Assembly (NCBI GenBank): GCA_000181795.3
Contig: CM012953.1
Coordinates: 9,111,083 to 9,175,082, forward strand
Direction of reading: 5' to 3'
Length of the DNA stretch: 64,000 bases
Source: Trichinella spiralis
Taxonomy: Eukaryota > Nematoda > Enoplea > Trichinellida > Trichinellidae
This document shows, piece after piece, positions 42,652 to 56,800 of this stretch. Every line of letters starts with the position of its first letter. Within the stretch, counting starts at the first letter, position 1. The notes under the pieces are model-generated. The model was given only the letters and a program-made list of their open reading frames with translations, was not told the origin of the DNA and did not search any database. The translations under genes were made by a program, and so were the position numbers.

Positions 42652-44548
42652 ATGGCATTTATTGGGTTTCGTTGTAACAACCTTATCAGTAGTACTATTT
42701 TGAAGCTTTCATCTTGTAAACCACTTCACAGAACTGTGACAAGTAAGCAGTTTTACACTCCTGATCCCGATAAGCCTGCCCCATGGCCTTACAAGGTAAG
42801 CCAACTTGTTAAATTCGTCTCAGTTACATTTTTTTGAAAGTTATCTTTGGCATTGAATTAAACAACAATTTTTTTACATTTTAAATATAATTGAAGTTAT
42901 TTTACTGTTTAATATTGTATAGGAAAAAGGATACCGATGGTGGCATCAGCACATTGATCGTACTACGAAGCGGCTGGATGAAAATTCTCGTTTGATAGTG
43001 GTCGAGGGAAATATCGGCTCTGGGAAAGGAAAATTCAGTCGTGAACTGGCAGAACTGCTTGGCTTTCACTATATCCCGGCTGTGAATTTGGATGACATTT
43101 TTGTCGATTCGTACGGCATTGATAGACGACATTATTATCATTTACTTCCAGAAAGTTGTCGTTTCTTTGATGCGAAATTGTTCTATGAAAATCCTAAACA
43201 CAAAAATGTGGCGAATTTCCAGTACATGATGTTCTATTCGAAAGTGGAAAATTATTTAAATTCTCTGGCACATTTGATGAATACAGGTCGTTATTAAATT
43301 GTATTTTTCTTGACTTTTGTTATTTGATTGTTGTTCAGTTGTTTGTTTGTCTGCTTTCAGGCCAAGGAGTCGTGACGGAAAGAATCGCTCATAGTGATTT
43401 TGTATTCGTCAAAGCGATGCATGAGCAAGGCTTTCTAAGTGACGATTGTATGAAATGAAGCGTTTGTTTTGTCGCGTTGTTTTTGTTATTAGTTTAAACT
43501 ATTATTTTAGTTTACGATTATTATTTCAAATTGAAAAAGCATATTTTGGCCACAATTCCACTTTTTCCTCATCTGGTAATATATCTGGATTGCCCAGTAA
43601 GAAAATGTATGGAAAACATTAACCGTCGCAACATAGTAAAATGCGTTGTTTTTTTTACATTTTGCACAAAGTGACTGTATTTGATTCTTGTAGCCTTGGG
43701 AAAACAATGGAAAAGTGATTGATTTTTCTTATCTAGAAACGATAGAAAACGGATACAGGGAATATTTAAAGCAGGCAGAGTAATTGATGAGCAATGATAA
43801 TTGAAAGAGACATTCTAATTTTATTTTATTTTTTTAATGTCAGTGATGAATCCATCATTATGGTGTATGATTGGGAAAATTCTGGAGAAGTTGCTTTGGT
43901 AGGAAGTATTGGTTGTTATTTTGTGATTTTATTATTCAAGTGTGCATGAAAGTTTTAGGTTGTGGAAGATATTGAAAAAGTTGACTTGGACACATATGAA
44001 TGGCATAAAAATAACAAATTTGAAGGTTGGCACAATATAGCATCAGAAGCTTGGTGGTGTTATAGACGTTGGCAGTAAATTTTTTCAGCTCAGGTTGTTC
44101 AGTTGTTTTCTTTTCTTTTTCATCTTTCAGATATACAAGCAAAGTGAGTATAATGCGTCATTTTGCTACTATGCCGTGTTGGGATGTACCGGAGATGATG
44201 ATTCATCCAGATGATCATGGTCTGTTGACATGGGTAGCGGAAAATGTGGTAAATTGTTTTTTCTTGAATATTTTGAATAAGAAAGCTACAAATTTGACTT
44301 TTCAGATTTCTGGTAAATATTCATCTGGCTACAATACGGATAAAGGCGATTCTTTTTGGAAAATTTTCTTCAGCTCTAATACACGTAATCTACGAAATGC
44401 TTGCTGGTATGATCACTATTGGCGTGATGGGTGGTATCACCACAACAGAAGGTTGTATGCTCCTACAGTTTATTTGCCAAATATACCAGAAGAAGAATTG
44501 AAGCCTAGAGAATTTATTATGCGTGATAACAAAGTTTTGAATGCCTGA
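42652..44548 (+). CDS. NDUFA10: NDUFA10, complex I 42 kDa subunit, 9 exons, 445 aa
   Basis: This accessory subunit of mitochondrial complex I has a deoxynucleoside-kinase fold. Exons: 42652-42795, 42923-43286, 43361-43447, 43511-43635, 43694-43779, 43844-43898, 43959-44074, 44131-44248 and 44306-44548; the frame closes to 446 codons. The first about 30 residues are a Ser/Arg/Lys-containing presequence. The kinase-like P-loop is VVEGNIGSGKGKFSREL. Family blocks are NTGQGVVTERIAHSDFVFVKAM, PHLVIYLDCPV and a C-terminal GKYSSGYNTDKGDSFWK matching human KYSPGYNTEVGDKWIW. It extends about 60 residues beyond that motif with an Arg/Tyr/Trp-rich tail (YDHYWRDGWYHHNRR), longer than the human protein (355). 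Confidence 0.93.
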
Positions 44549-44879
44549 ACATATATTATTATTATTATACGCTTGATTTTGATAAGTGTTAATTTTCAGC
44601 ATCGTATAGTAGTACTTGGCTAGGATAGTAAAATCACACAGCAGTTAGTATTTTTGTTTATAAAATTTTTTTTCATAAAGAATAAGAATACTTATATATT
44701 TTTAAAATTGTTTTTTATTAATTAGAATTGTTTCGAAATGAAAAGATTACGTGAAAGGTTGTGAAAAATCATCAATGGACCATTTTCTCCAATCAAAAAC
44801 AATTTATTGTTCTATCGCAACAGGCAGTTGAGTTAGTTGTTATTGTTTCTGTTGTTGTTTTGCATGAAGATGGATACTT
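44549..44879. other. Convergent intergenic region, NDUFA10 (+) and Epac (-) 3' ends
   Basis: About 330 bases holding the 3' untranslated parts of both genes; nothing else is visible. Confidence 0.5.
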
Positions 44880-47800
44880 TTATGTGGTATCTTTTTGCTT
44901 CGGCTCTAGAAGCTGTGATAGTCGAAGAAATTTCCGTTGGTCATCGATGATTCTGAAATTGCGCACCAAATGTTGAGCATCCGTTGGAATCTTTGACGAA
45001 TCAATTTGCAGCATTTGCGACTTGTACATTCTGTGATTGCGAAGTGTCTGAGCCATCATGTGCTATATAAATTAATTTTAAAGCATTAATATAAATTAAT
45101 TTGCAATGATATATTAGGTAGTTTACCATTTTTTCAAAATTCACCATGCCGTCGAAATAAGTTTTATTACCCTCGTGTGCGAAAAGAAGATCTAAAATTA
45201 TGTATATATATATATACATGGATATTTTTGTTGTTGTATACATGGATATTTCACCTTTGAGAAGCAGTGGTATGAATGGTATGGTTGGAGGTTTCATCTT
45301 CGCTACTAACAGTCTGTAGGCTCGATGGTTGCGGGACGGATCGAGAAGGCTTTCAAATTCGAAAAACAACTTGCGAAATTTGGCGTTTACTTTCTGAATC
45401 GACCGTTGGTTGGTTAGTAGGAGATGATACCCAAAAAAATCTAATAAATTTGCATTTACCTCCCAAGTTTGAGATAGTCGACTGATTGCTACGTTGCTCA
45501 AGCCAAGGGTAATGGCAAAAAATGAAAACAAATCTTGATTGGCTTTGCAGCTGAAAATTTTTCAAAACAAAAAGATATTAAATTTGATTTCAGTTTAAAA
45601 TTCAAAATTTATTCCATCATTACTGTAGAGCTATTTTGATGAACTTTTTCACCACGTGCGCCCGTTTGGACACACTGCCGCAGAGCAAAATTTCAGTTAT
45701 AACCCAAAATTGCAACTCGTTGAAACGTCGGATGAGCAAGTCCAAATTGACCGGCACTTTTCCAGGAAAAAGATTCCTGCCCACCACGTGATAAAGCAGC
45801 TCGTATTCGTGCGTGTTGATGAACAATTGCCAGTGGTAAATTAGCAAGTGTTGAGCTAATTCGGTGCTTGTCAGCGTTTCCAATATCACCGAATGTACAC
45901 TTTCACTTGGACCAGCTTGTTCCGGAAGTGGGCTCTAAAAAGTGGAATATAATTTCAAAATTTAATTCAAAAATATGTTAAGCTTCATCCAGGGTGATTT
46001 CAACAAAATATACCAATGATTCGACTTGATCTTTGAAGCAGGCGAACAGCCGTCCGTTGTGGCTCATGCTTGTCGGGATTCCTGTGTCATTTGGCGCGAA
46101 GATATTTTTTTCTAAAAAGTGAATTCTGCTTTGACAAACAACACTTGTGCATCGCACAAGTTGTGCCCACACTCACACCCACACACACCTCTGTTTGATT
46201 TCACTTCCACCAGTTCGACCCCTTCACCGTTGCCCAAGCCGAGCTTCTGCGACGCCATACGCTTGATCGTCTCACAAGTCTGGTCGACGCGTATTTTCAA
46301 TGTCGACGTTCTCAGCGAGTCCGAGCTGTTCACTTTCACAATACCTGCGTGGGTAAGGAGGAGTAACGTTTCGTTTTTGTCAAAAGTGAAACTGTGAATA
46401 TGGAAATTTACATAAATCGAACGGCAAAACCGGCGAATTGGCCGGCAATTCACGGATGAAGTTGTTGTCCGAAAGGATCACCGGCGGTCTGGCACTCGAG
46501 CCGAGCGCTTGTTCACGCTCCCGCATCAGCTTTTCCACTATGGTCAATTCGGGCAACAGTTGCGGATGGTCTCGACTGTCTTCCAAGATGGCGCAGTACA
46601 TTTCCTAGAAATTCTAAACATTGACATCCCGGCCAAGCAGGCTGACCAACAATCACCACCACCATCACCTCGATGAACGCAGCACCAACTGGATCTTCGT
46701 AGAACATGTGTCCGGATATTTGAATCCAAGCTTGCAAGAAAGCGATCACTCGCTTGCGAAAACTGAGCTGGTGTTCGACACTTTCGGTCAAAATCGACTC
46801 TGACAAAGCCGAGTTGCCATTGATACTCTATATTTTCAATATTAAAGAAGAAAATTTGGAATACAATACAGATAGAACTGTTGAACAGTGGAATGAAACA
46901 ATTAATAATAACTTACAGAACAGCCTTGCTGATAATAAATTGTAAGTGCGTTGCAGAGTTCATTGGTAGGCATGAAAATCAAATGCGTCAAGATGAAATC
47001 TTCCATGAACGTATCCGCGATGTCTTCATCTTTTGCACAATCAATTCTCGTTTCTAGTAAATATTCGACCATTTTCTCCGGTGTTCCCGCCATTACTGAA
47101 TATCTGAAGTGGATAATTTGGTTCAACTATGCTAAAATGCAAAATTCACAAATTTTTATTCTCAACAACCTGTAGGCAATTGGAGAACGATTGACGCGTA
47201 TTGGCACTTTTTCCAAAACCAGCACATCGTGACCGTGCTCTTTTAGGCGTACAGTGTTGGCTTCAACGTCGCGCAGTATACGATCAAAGTCGTGCTTGTC
47301 CACGCGAAGAAACTGGCAACAATTTTCATTCAGGATAATTGTAGCCGCCCTCGGAGCATCGTTGACCAAAGCCAGCTTTCCAAAATCATCACCCTCTTGC
47401 AGAGTGCACACAACACCCTAGCGATGTAAGAATTTTGGATGAAGCAAAAAAAATTTTAAATAAACAAAACACAGGCGAGGTAGGTACTTTGCCGTGAATG
47501 ACAACATTGACCGAACCCTTCAGTATGATATACCAGGATTTGCCTTGGTCACCCTGTCGAAAGAGAACCGTGCCGGCATTTTGGTGCTGTTCAAACATGA
47601 TCACCGTGGCCAGTTCACGCTTGACCATGGTGCTCAGATTGGACAACGCTTTGATGTTTAATAATTCTTCAAAAACCACTTCCAATTCTTCATTGCTTCG
47701 TTCGTTGGGACTGAAAATGGGATGAGATGAGCGAAAATGCAAGTGAATAATAATTTTAATAATTTATCAAAATTGGTTACGCTTTTCGAAGAACCATTCT

Positions 47801-50800
47801 GAATAAAGCATCCGGTCCCATGATGGACAGATTGCTGATGGCCAACAAGAAATCGTTTTCAGAATAAATTCCATCATCGTCGGACAAATTCAACGCACGC
47901 ACCGCCGCATCAGTGGATCGTTCATCTTCCACCCACCGGTAGAAGAGGTATTTATCCAAAAAAGGATATTCGTGAGTAACTGAAATTATTGTTGTCACAG
48001 TGGAATAATGAAAAACGAACAGACCACAAATTACCATGATGTATGATGCCTTCTTCGAGCAGCACTTGCCAAATTCCGGCCGCTTGCATGCGATTTTGTA
48101 CAACTGAATTGCTCTGACGCAGCAGCCAGTCGACCATCTCCGTGCCGACCATGCAACGCTTGTACAGGGTCATTTGGAATTTTCGATCACGAATCATATT
48201 CGGCGAACGCACAACCATTGCCGAACGAAGCACACGACTTGCCCAGCTGATTTGCATATCCGGAGTCTGAATGTGTGATATTTATTCATAAATAAGGTAA
48301 TAAATGAAAACAAGAACTGTGAATAAAAATTTTCAATATCGTTTATTCTGACTGCTGAAAAAAAGTGCATATTTACCAAAGGTGAGTGAATCATGTATGT
48401 GCAATGGAGAAGCAGGAGGAAAAAGTTACTTTTCTCAAAGAAAAGTAGTGGTAGTAGTAGTAGTATTAGCAATAGTATGTTGATGTTGAATTATTTAGTG
48501 AATTGAAAAAAATGGCATTTTGTCAATGAAAATCATTTAATTTATTATTATTATTCTTACTGATGAGAGAAGGGAATATTTGAATAAAGTTCTTCGAGTA
48601 AGAAAACAAATAAGCAAAAAGAATAAGAAGAAAAAGTAGTAGTAGATGAAAACCTAAGCAATGTAGAAAAAGCTTATTTACATTGTCATGAAATACGAGA
48701 AAAGTGGTAGCGGTTATTGATTATTTGATAATTGAAGAGGAAATATAAAGCCAAAAAAGAAAAATATTCAATGTGAAATATGTTCAACCAATGATGATGA
48801 AGGTTCTTTTCTTGTCGCCCAGTGGAAAAAAAAGTAGAAGAAGAAAATTACCATAATTTTCACTGTTGAATAATTTCTATTCATCAAAGATTGGAATTGA
48901 TGAGCATCTTCAACGTAGAAAGAGAGAGAGAGAATGGAGTCTGTTTTCAAAGGATTAAAAATAAATTTAAAAAAAACAAAAGATGAAGAAGAAAACGAAG
49001 AAGAAGTGTTCTCCCACGCTTTTTATTCAAGCATTCGCTTGTTTCATGCAAGAATTTCAAATTCACTCTACTGGCAATAAATGGCGGATGAATGAATCAA
49101 TAATTAGCAACGAGACTCCAACCTTGGGGCACGTTTCAAGCCTACGCTTTGAACGCCGGCGCCGTCCACTCTGTCCATCTTATGCACACGGCATTTGTTA
49201 GCGTTGTGCAATTTTGCAATTCAATTTTCCACTCAAACATAGCCGGCTTCAAGCAGAATTATTTCTTGCTTTTCTATTTCATTTTCGAATTATAAAAAGA
49301 CCAAAGGAAAAACTCGTCTGATATTTTAACTCGTTTAACAAGTCGCTTGGAATTCAATTAGCGCATTTTTTGGATCCAATTTTAAACACGCTGATGGACG
49401 TTGGTGTTAGCCAATATTGCATGCCGTACAGTGAAATTTACAAAAATTAACAATAGAAAAAAGAAAAGAAAATCTCTCTCTTATCTTACGAGCTATTTTT
49501 TGTCTTGGCATGGAAAAGTTATGGATGTGTGTAAATATCATCATTATCATTCATGTTAATTATAGTTTTGTCGTGTCAATGAATGCCTTATAGCGTTTTT
49601 GAAAAATGCGAACGAAATAGGCGTATCTTATGTAGATGGATAATACAGGCGTGGGATGGCGTCGGATCGAAAGTCATCCATCCAACTGAGCCACAATTCA
49701 CACTTTGGGATGAATTTGCATTGCAACGGAAACTGATCGATTTCCGAAGACGAATTCAGCATTTGAAAATTTTCAAATCAATTTCACACAAATAATAGAA
49801 ACTGAAAATGCAGAATTGCAAAAAACCAATAATCTTCGTTTACGATGAACCATTCATTTTTAAGAGGTAAAAATTTTGTTTTTCTTTCTCATAAATTCCA
49901 AACAAACAACGTACAACGTTCCTTGATGATCATTGTGAAGCAATAAAATAAAAAATAAAAATTTCCATAAATTGCAATAAAATTTTCTCCAATCTATATG
50001 ATCAATAATATAATTCAAGCGTATGTGATCTTGTTTTGCTATATTGCCGTTGAAATGATGATCAAAATCGATGATGCGCACATTCTGCCGAAGCACACAC
50101 ATTTTCCTGATCAATCTCACTTTATGCAATAAATAATCACTCTTCGATAAATATATATATGTATGTATGTGTGTGTGTGTATGCGCGATGAAAAATGATA
50201 ATTATTAAAATAAAAAACTGTCATCAAAAAAGGAATTTTGATTAATATCCAATTTGATGTAAGATAAAATTGTTCAGTTCAATTTTTGAAAATGCAATTA
50301 ATTTTCACTCAACGTGAACAAAAAATACGAATGTATAAGTGTGGATGTGCAGCTTTTTGAAACAGAACAAATTTAGCACAAATTCAATATGCAAATATTG
50401 TGGTGAACAATTTTGCCCTTTGTATTTTTTTAATTGTCACTCGCGTTAATAAAAATAAAAAAATCACGATTGAATTATGCTTTTTTTCTGCTGTTCTATT
50501 ATTAGATTAAATACTGTTGTGATTTAACGAGCAAATATTGTTGACGAAATTTTGCTAACGACTGTAATTTTTTTCAATTGATCATTTATTACATGAAAAT
50601 TAGACTCTCTTTCAAACACCTACTAATTTTCTCCTACGTCACTGGATGACGTATGCAAAATATGAAGAATTTCCTCATGTTAAAACTTAAGAATAAATTT
50701 TGAAAATGTTGTAATTTTTCCATTTTCTCATGCATGAGAGCGTTGAAATTCGAAATCACAAACACCACCACCAACAGCAGCAATAATTGATTTGAAAATA

Positions 50801-53800
50801 TAGTTTTAAATTTTTTTTATGAAATTTCATTTGGAATAAAAAGTACAAAACTGATTTTTATATACAAAATTTTTGCATTTGAATAAAATTTCAAAATGGG
50901 CAATTTTCACTTAACAAAATCAAGTGGTAATGGAAAATTATCTCTGCAAATTCATCTGATGGCAATCAAAATTTCAATTTATTTGTCTCTAATGGAAACT
51001 TAATTTTGAAATGTAAATTCAATGTACATGAAAAGTATGGTGAAATTGAATTGAACAAAAAACAGAAATTAATTAATCAACATTTTAAAACTTTGAAAAT
51101 TTCAATAATGCTCATTGCACATGGAGTACAGTATCAGATGTTGGTATTGTTGTTATTGCTGCACAAAAGTTGGTACAGAAGTTTTTCTGAAGAGAGGTTG
51201 AAATCAATACAATTCAACAGAGATAAATAAATTTGACAACATGTTGTCATTATAAATTTATAATTGGTGCAATTTTAAATATTGAATAATTTACAGTTTG
51301 AAAACTGAAAGTCAACTTTGTCATGTTGAATTGGAAAAATTGAAATGTGATATGATTTTCAAGTATCGTGTTATTTTTGTAAAAGTATTTTTAAAATTTC
51401 CATAAATTTCCATAAAAATGCAAGAGAAAAGGAAAAATGAATTTCATTATTTCAACATTGTACGCTAAACGTGTAAATGTCAGAATCTATTTTGGATTTT
51501 TCATTCAACAAGCATAATGTGTTAATTTTTCTTCTAGTACTACTACTACTACTACTATATTTGCAGTTTAATAAAATAAAAGTATAATATAAAAAGCAAA
51601 AGTAATTTTTAAAAAATTGAAAAGTGTACTCACCAGAAGATTTTTCAATTCAATCAAATTATTATTGACTTGTGAATCATCAGGACGAGCAGTAGCGGTA
51701 GCATTAGTTGTAATACCGTTTGCTGGTTCAGCCATCGGATCACCGATGCTGGTTGCTGGATTTTTCGCTTCAAGCTTATCGCCCACTGAGCTGCTTTTCC
51801 TCAAAGTGCTCACTTCACGCTGTGGATCGACCGACGAATCCGCCGGCATCGTGCAATAGACTGAATGAAACGATTGGAAATTATTCTTCAAACCTTTTCT
51901 CTTTTCAGGCTTCTTCTTCTTCTTCTTCTTTTTTATTTGAATGGAAAATTTTGAACTGACTTGACTGTCCGTTGTCGACTGGTCAGTGTCCGAAAGAAAA
52001 GAACTTGTCGACGAGGTGGTGTCCATCAGTGGTGAATATTTCGCACGGCTGCTCAGCAAAGCAGAGCTGTCCGACGCGGCCACACCCCTGCTCATTGGAA
52101 ACGGTTGATTAGCTTTCAGCGACATTTGTTCTCCGACACTGGCCGCAGTTTGTTTTGGATCACAATTGACAGCCTCTTCCTTTGATGGCTTGTAATTGCT
52201 CGCAGCAGCAAAAGCTGTCTCTGATTTAAATGCTGACAACGAAACTGAATCAGCTTGCTTCACTCCTTTCGATATTTTTGAACTTGAAGCTTTCACTAAA
52301 TTTCCAAAAAGAAAGTAAAAAATTAACACCAACATATGTAAATTAAACATATATATATACATACATATGACTATATGTATAATTATTTCATTTTTTGATT
52401 TACAAAACAAACATGACAATTCAGCTTTATTAACTCTCATCTCTACTATGATCAACAACGGAAATAATTCTTCCACTGCAACTGTAACAGCTTGTACCTT
52501 TGCTTTTTATAGAAAATCACTCGTCTATTTATTTTTTTTTCTATTAAAATTATCATTAAATATGATCGATCCTTAATTCTTTTTAATGTCCATTTTGTTT
52601 CTTCTACTGAAGTGTAAATAAATTTTCACTCAACTGATATGATTCACTTGTCAAAATTGTTCGTTCACTGGATTTTCACTTACAATCCTATCTGTGTGCA
52701 CGTTTTAGTGTTGATGACTAATTCGAAAAGAAAATTAATTTTTTTTTCAAACTTCATTGCAAATTCAAATTTTGCCTTTTAGCCAATTCCTTGCATAACC
52801 TTCACCATGCAAAAATGCATTTAATCAATTTTCAGCTTTTTCTATGTTCGAGAAAATTAATGAAAAAAAATATGCTTTCATCATGCATTCTGCATTGTTT
52901 GATGACATCAATGTTTAACTGATTGCAGAAAATAATTGAATGAATCTTATAAATTCTTTTGCAATTGCACACATTGCATTATTTTATAAAACAAATCCGA
53001 GAATTTCAAGCATTTTGCTTTTGCTTTGCCAAAGCATCATTTCAAAGCAAAAAAGTCAACTGCGATGATAAAATTGAAATTAAAACAGCATGAATTTACT
53101 TTTTGAAAAAAACTTATACCAACATATAATCAATCATATTTTTTTACTTTTTGAAATAAACCATAAAAGCTATAGAAACAGGAAGAAACACAATTAACCA
53201 ATTTTAATTTACACGCAGAATAGAATAAAGAAATCTTTGACGTGCAACTTAAATGATTAAATTGATTACAATTAAAACAAAAAAACATCCATATGCATAT
53301 TTATTTATTTATTATTTGATGTAAATTAAAGAAAACATAAAAATTCAAATCACTCTCTGGTGATTATAAACATTTTGATTCAATGATTATAATGCGCATT
53401 ATAATGCACAGATGCACTTGTCATTTTGAAAATTTTTCTTCATCGATAAATTACCCTCACTTACCAAACTTATTTTTGACAATGCTTTCCAGTGATACTG
53501 TATTTTGCATAAGTTCATTTTCATACTGCTGAAAAATGAATAATCATTAATGATAAACATCACTGAAAATAACAAATCATTATAATAATATGCATCATTT
53601 ATTATTATTATCTTTTATCTATCATTCTACAACTAAAAATAAATTTCAGTTACACTCTATTATAAATATGACTTTTACAATATGAGCAAATAATAAATGT
53701 CGAAACAGATGCAAATGTACAATTGAATTGTAGTTTTACAAAGTGAAAATATATTCATTTTTCATCTTTTCATGTTTCAAATAAAATTCACCAATGAAGA

Positions 53801-56800
53801 TAAACAATAAAGTTATTTAAAATAAGTGAATGAATGAAAAGTTTAAATTTTATGGTTTTAAATTTATGCTAATAGAAAATAATAGATAAACCATTTTAAA
53901 TTATTAAAATAATGTTTAATCTACTCCACTTTCAAAAATTGAACAAGCAATTAAAGCTTGTTTCAATATTTTTTGCAAATTAAAAATATCAAACGCTATA
54001 ATGATTATTATAAGTGATTTATTATGCGTTTGAAAACTAAACATCAACACTTCGCATCAGGGGAATTTCTTTTCAAAGTTATGCTTGGAGAAAATTGAAT
54101 GATAAAGCAAATTGTAATTTTAATGTAGATTCATAATAAAAATTATATGTCTAAAAATTTCTACAAAACACTTACTTCCCAAATCAAAGAGAGACTGGAA
54201 AAATCCAAGCGAATGAACTGAGAACGTTGACTTACTATTGCTGTGCATGGTTGAAGCTGTTTATTTAGGGCCCCTTCCCCAAAAGTGCATCCAGAATGTA
54301 ATGTTTTAATTTTCACAAGTTCCTGAAATGATAAGAATATATAATAAATTAGAAAGTTTTTAAACAGATTTGAAAAAGATGTAAAAATGAGTAATCTTTT
54401 GTTAAAAGTTCATAATAAAATAAAATGAAAATTCCTTCAAGGCTCTTGTGATTTTGTCTTTCAAAAATTATTATATAGCTTGTTCTTTTTTATACAAATG
54501 AACCTTAGGCAAGTTAATTATTATATTTCTATCTTAATAATTAATAATGAAAATTTTGCTCAATAAATAAAAATGAAAATCAAATGATATAGACTTGTAA
54601 GCTTGAACAATATATTTTTAATTAAAAAATGAAAAACAAACAAATAAACATGGCTTCAGTAAATTTTAATGTGTATATTATTAAAACAATTAAAAGTATG
54701 CATTGGACATTGAATAAAATTGAATACTTACTGAAGGTTTTTCTGGATCATAACAATACAAATCTACTGAACCATCCAACAGCGCATACCAATTACTGCT
54801 GGGTTTTCCTTCGCAGAAGACTGAAATGTTCATCCACATGTAAACAGAATTAATTCGTTTATACATGCATATATGTGTGTGCGCGCATATTGTATTTTAA
54901 AATAAAAAAATTCTAAATAATAAATTTAATAAAATTATAATAATAAATTATTACAAAGTAGCATACTAAATAAAAAGATAAAAGTAATAAAATGAATGAA
55001 TAGATTTGAATTTATCAATTCAGAATGTTATTAAGAAAACGTCGCTTTGCAAAATTGTAAAAATAAAAATCCAACTTTTGCAATAAATAATTATTGTAAT
55101 GCAATTTATTGGAAAATGAAACATCAGAGTTATTTTGAAATTAAAAAGCAATGCACGTTTTAATAGATTTGAAAAAGTTAAATAAAATTTCACAATTTCA
55201 ATGCGTTTATTGAACATTTCAAATTACCATGTATATTATAAAAAATAAAAAATCCAAAGCATTAATTTTAATTAATAAAATTTGAAATCTTTAATAGAGT
55301 TATTTCACTTTAAAGCCAATGTTTATTTTCAGTGAGAAAATGAGAACAATTTACTTACGAACAATGCCGGCATCAAGTTCTTCATATAAGCCGCGGGAGG
55401 CTAGCAGTTCCACTAATTGCTGGCTGAAGTGCTCAAACGCTGCAACGCCGCGTATTCGATCAGCTACTGAATTGCAGTCGGCATGGGAAACTTTTTTGAT
55501 GCTAATAAAATAAAAAATTATAAAAGCTTCTTCTTTTTCGAAAGTTACTAAAGCAAGCAGTTGGCTTGTTGTCTCATAAACCAACAACAACAACAAAATT
55601 CCACTATAACATCATCAATGTTCGTATCCTTACCTCATTTCACTACATCTATCAATCGATTTTATGAAAATTCATTTCAATATGGCAAGTGAGAATTGAT
55701 AATAGCAATAAAGGTGTTAAGAATAAAATTATTAAAGCGGGATTGTAAATTTCATAAAATTGTCAAAAAAGAAAAAGAAGAAGGAGAAGAAGAAGTTGAT
55801 TAGAAATGTGAAAATCATTGAAACGCCAATTCTTTGCATAGGAGGTTACAATGCTACAATCGTATATAAATTTTCACTTTACCAGAAGGTTGTCTGAATA
55901 AGAATTGATTTTAATACGGCAACATTCATGGGAGAGGGGAAGCGTAGTTCAAGAAGATCGCGTGGTTTCGATTAATGCATCAGTTTGAATCAATAAGCGA
56001 AATTTCCTCCCTTCTGATCTTACCATCACTTCCTATCATGGTTCCATTTAAGCTTGAAAACAGAAAACAATTTTTTACCTTCCTACATGCACATTTCTCT
56101 AATATCCACATACATATCAATATGTAACAATAGTTGAATAATAGAAGAACAAAAAGATAAAGCAACCTGCAATAATGCAGAATGGTAAATTTTAAAATTG
56201 ATTAATAAGTAAAAGTTAATCAATGACAATTGAATGCATGGTTTTCATAAAAACAATTCCAATTCTGTATATTAAAAATAAAAATAATTAATTTCACAAA
56301 TTAAACTTAAAAGCTGATCAATCGACAGCTGAACTGGTTGATCAACGATTCAAAGATAAATTAATGAAGAACAAAAATTTTTTAAGATTACAATATTAAT
56401 ATGATTAGCAAAAGTGAAAAAAGTTCACTTCATTGATGGCGTAATTTTATACCGCCTTTAGAACTTTGGAATATTGACTGAAAAAGGAAAATCACAGTAT
56501 TGGAGCCATCTTACGACGTGTTCACTCAGTCAGATTTGGCAAACGTCATTTTCTCAAAGGATTAATTTAATTTTAGCATTCAAACAATATCCACCACTAT
56601 TGACAACTGTAATTCACAAAACAGTTTGCATGATTATTCTAATAGAATGTGACATTGTTTACTTTATGATTGAATTTCTAAGAAAATAAATAATCATGAG
56701 CAAAAAATTATCTCTTCGTGCAATTACTTAATACTGGCAAAATTTTTAATATACTGAAAAAATGTATGCAAAATATGAAAGACATACTGCTAAAGAAATG

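Noticed and set aside
49583-49795. 70-codon plus frame in the large Epac intron as a nested gene
   Set aside because: No family match and no signal peptide; the patch contains tRNA-like words, so a repeat is more likely.
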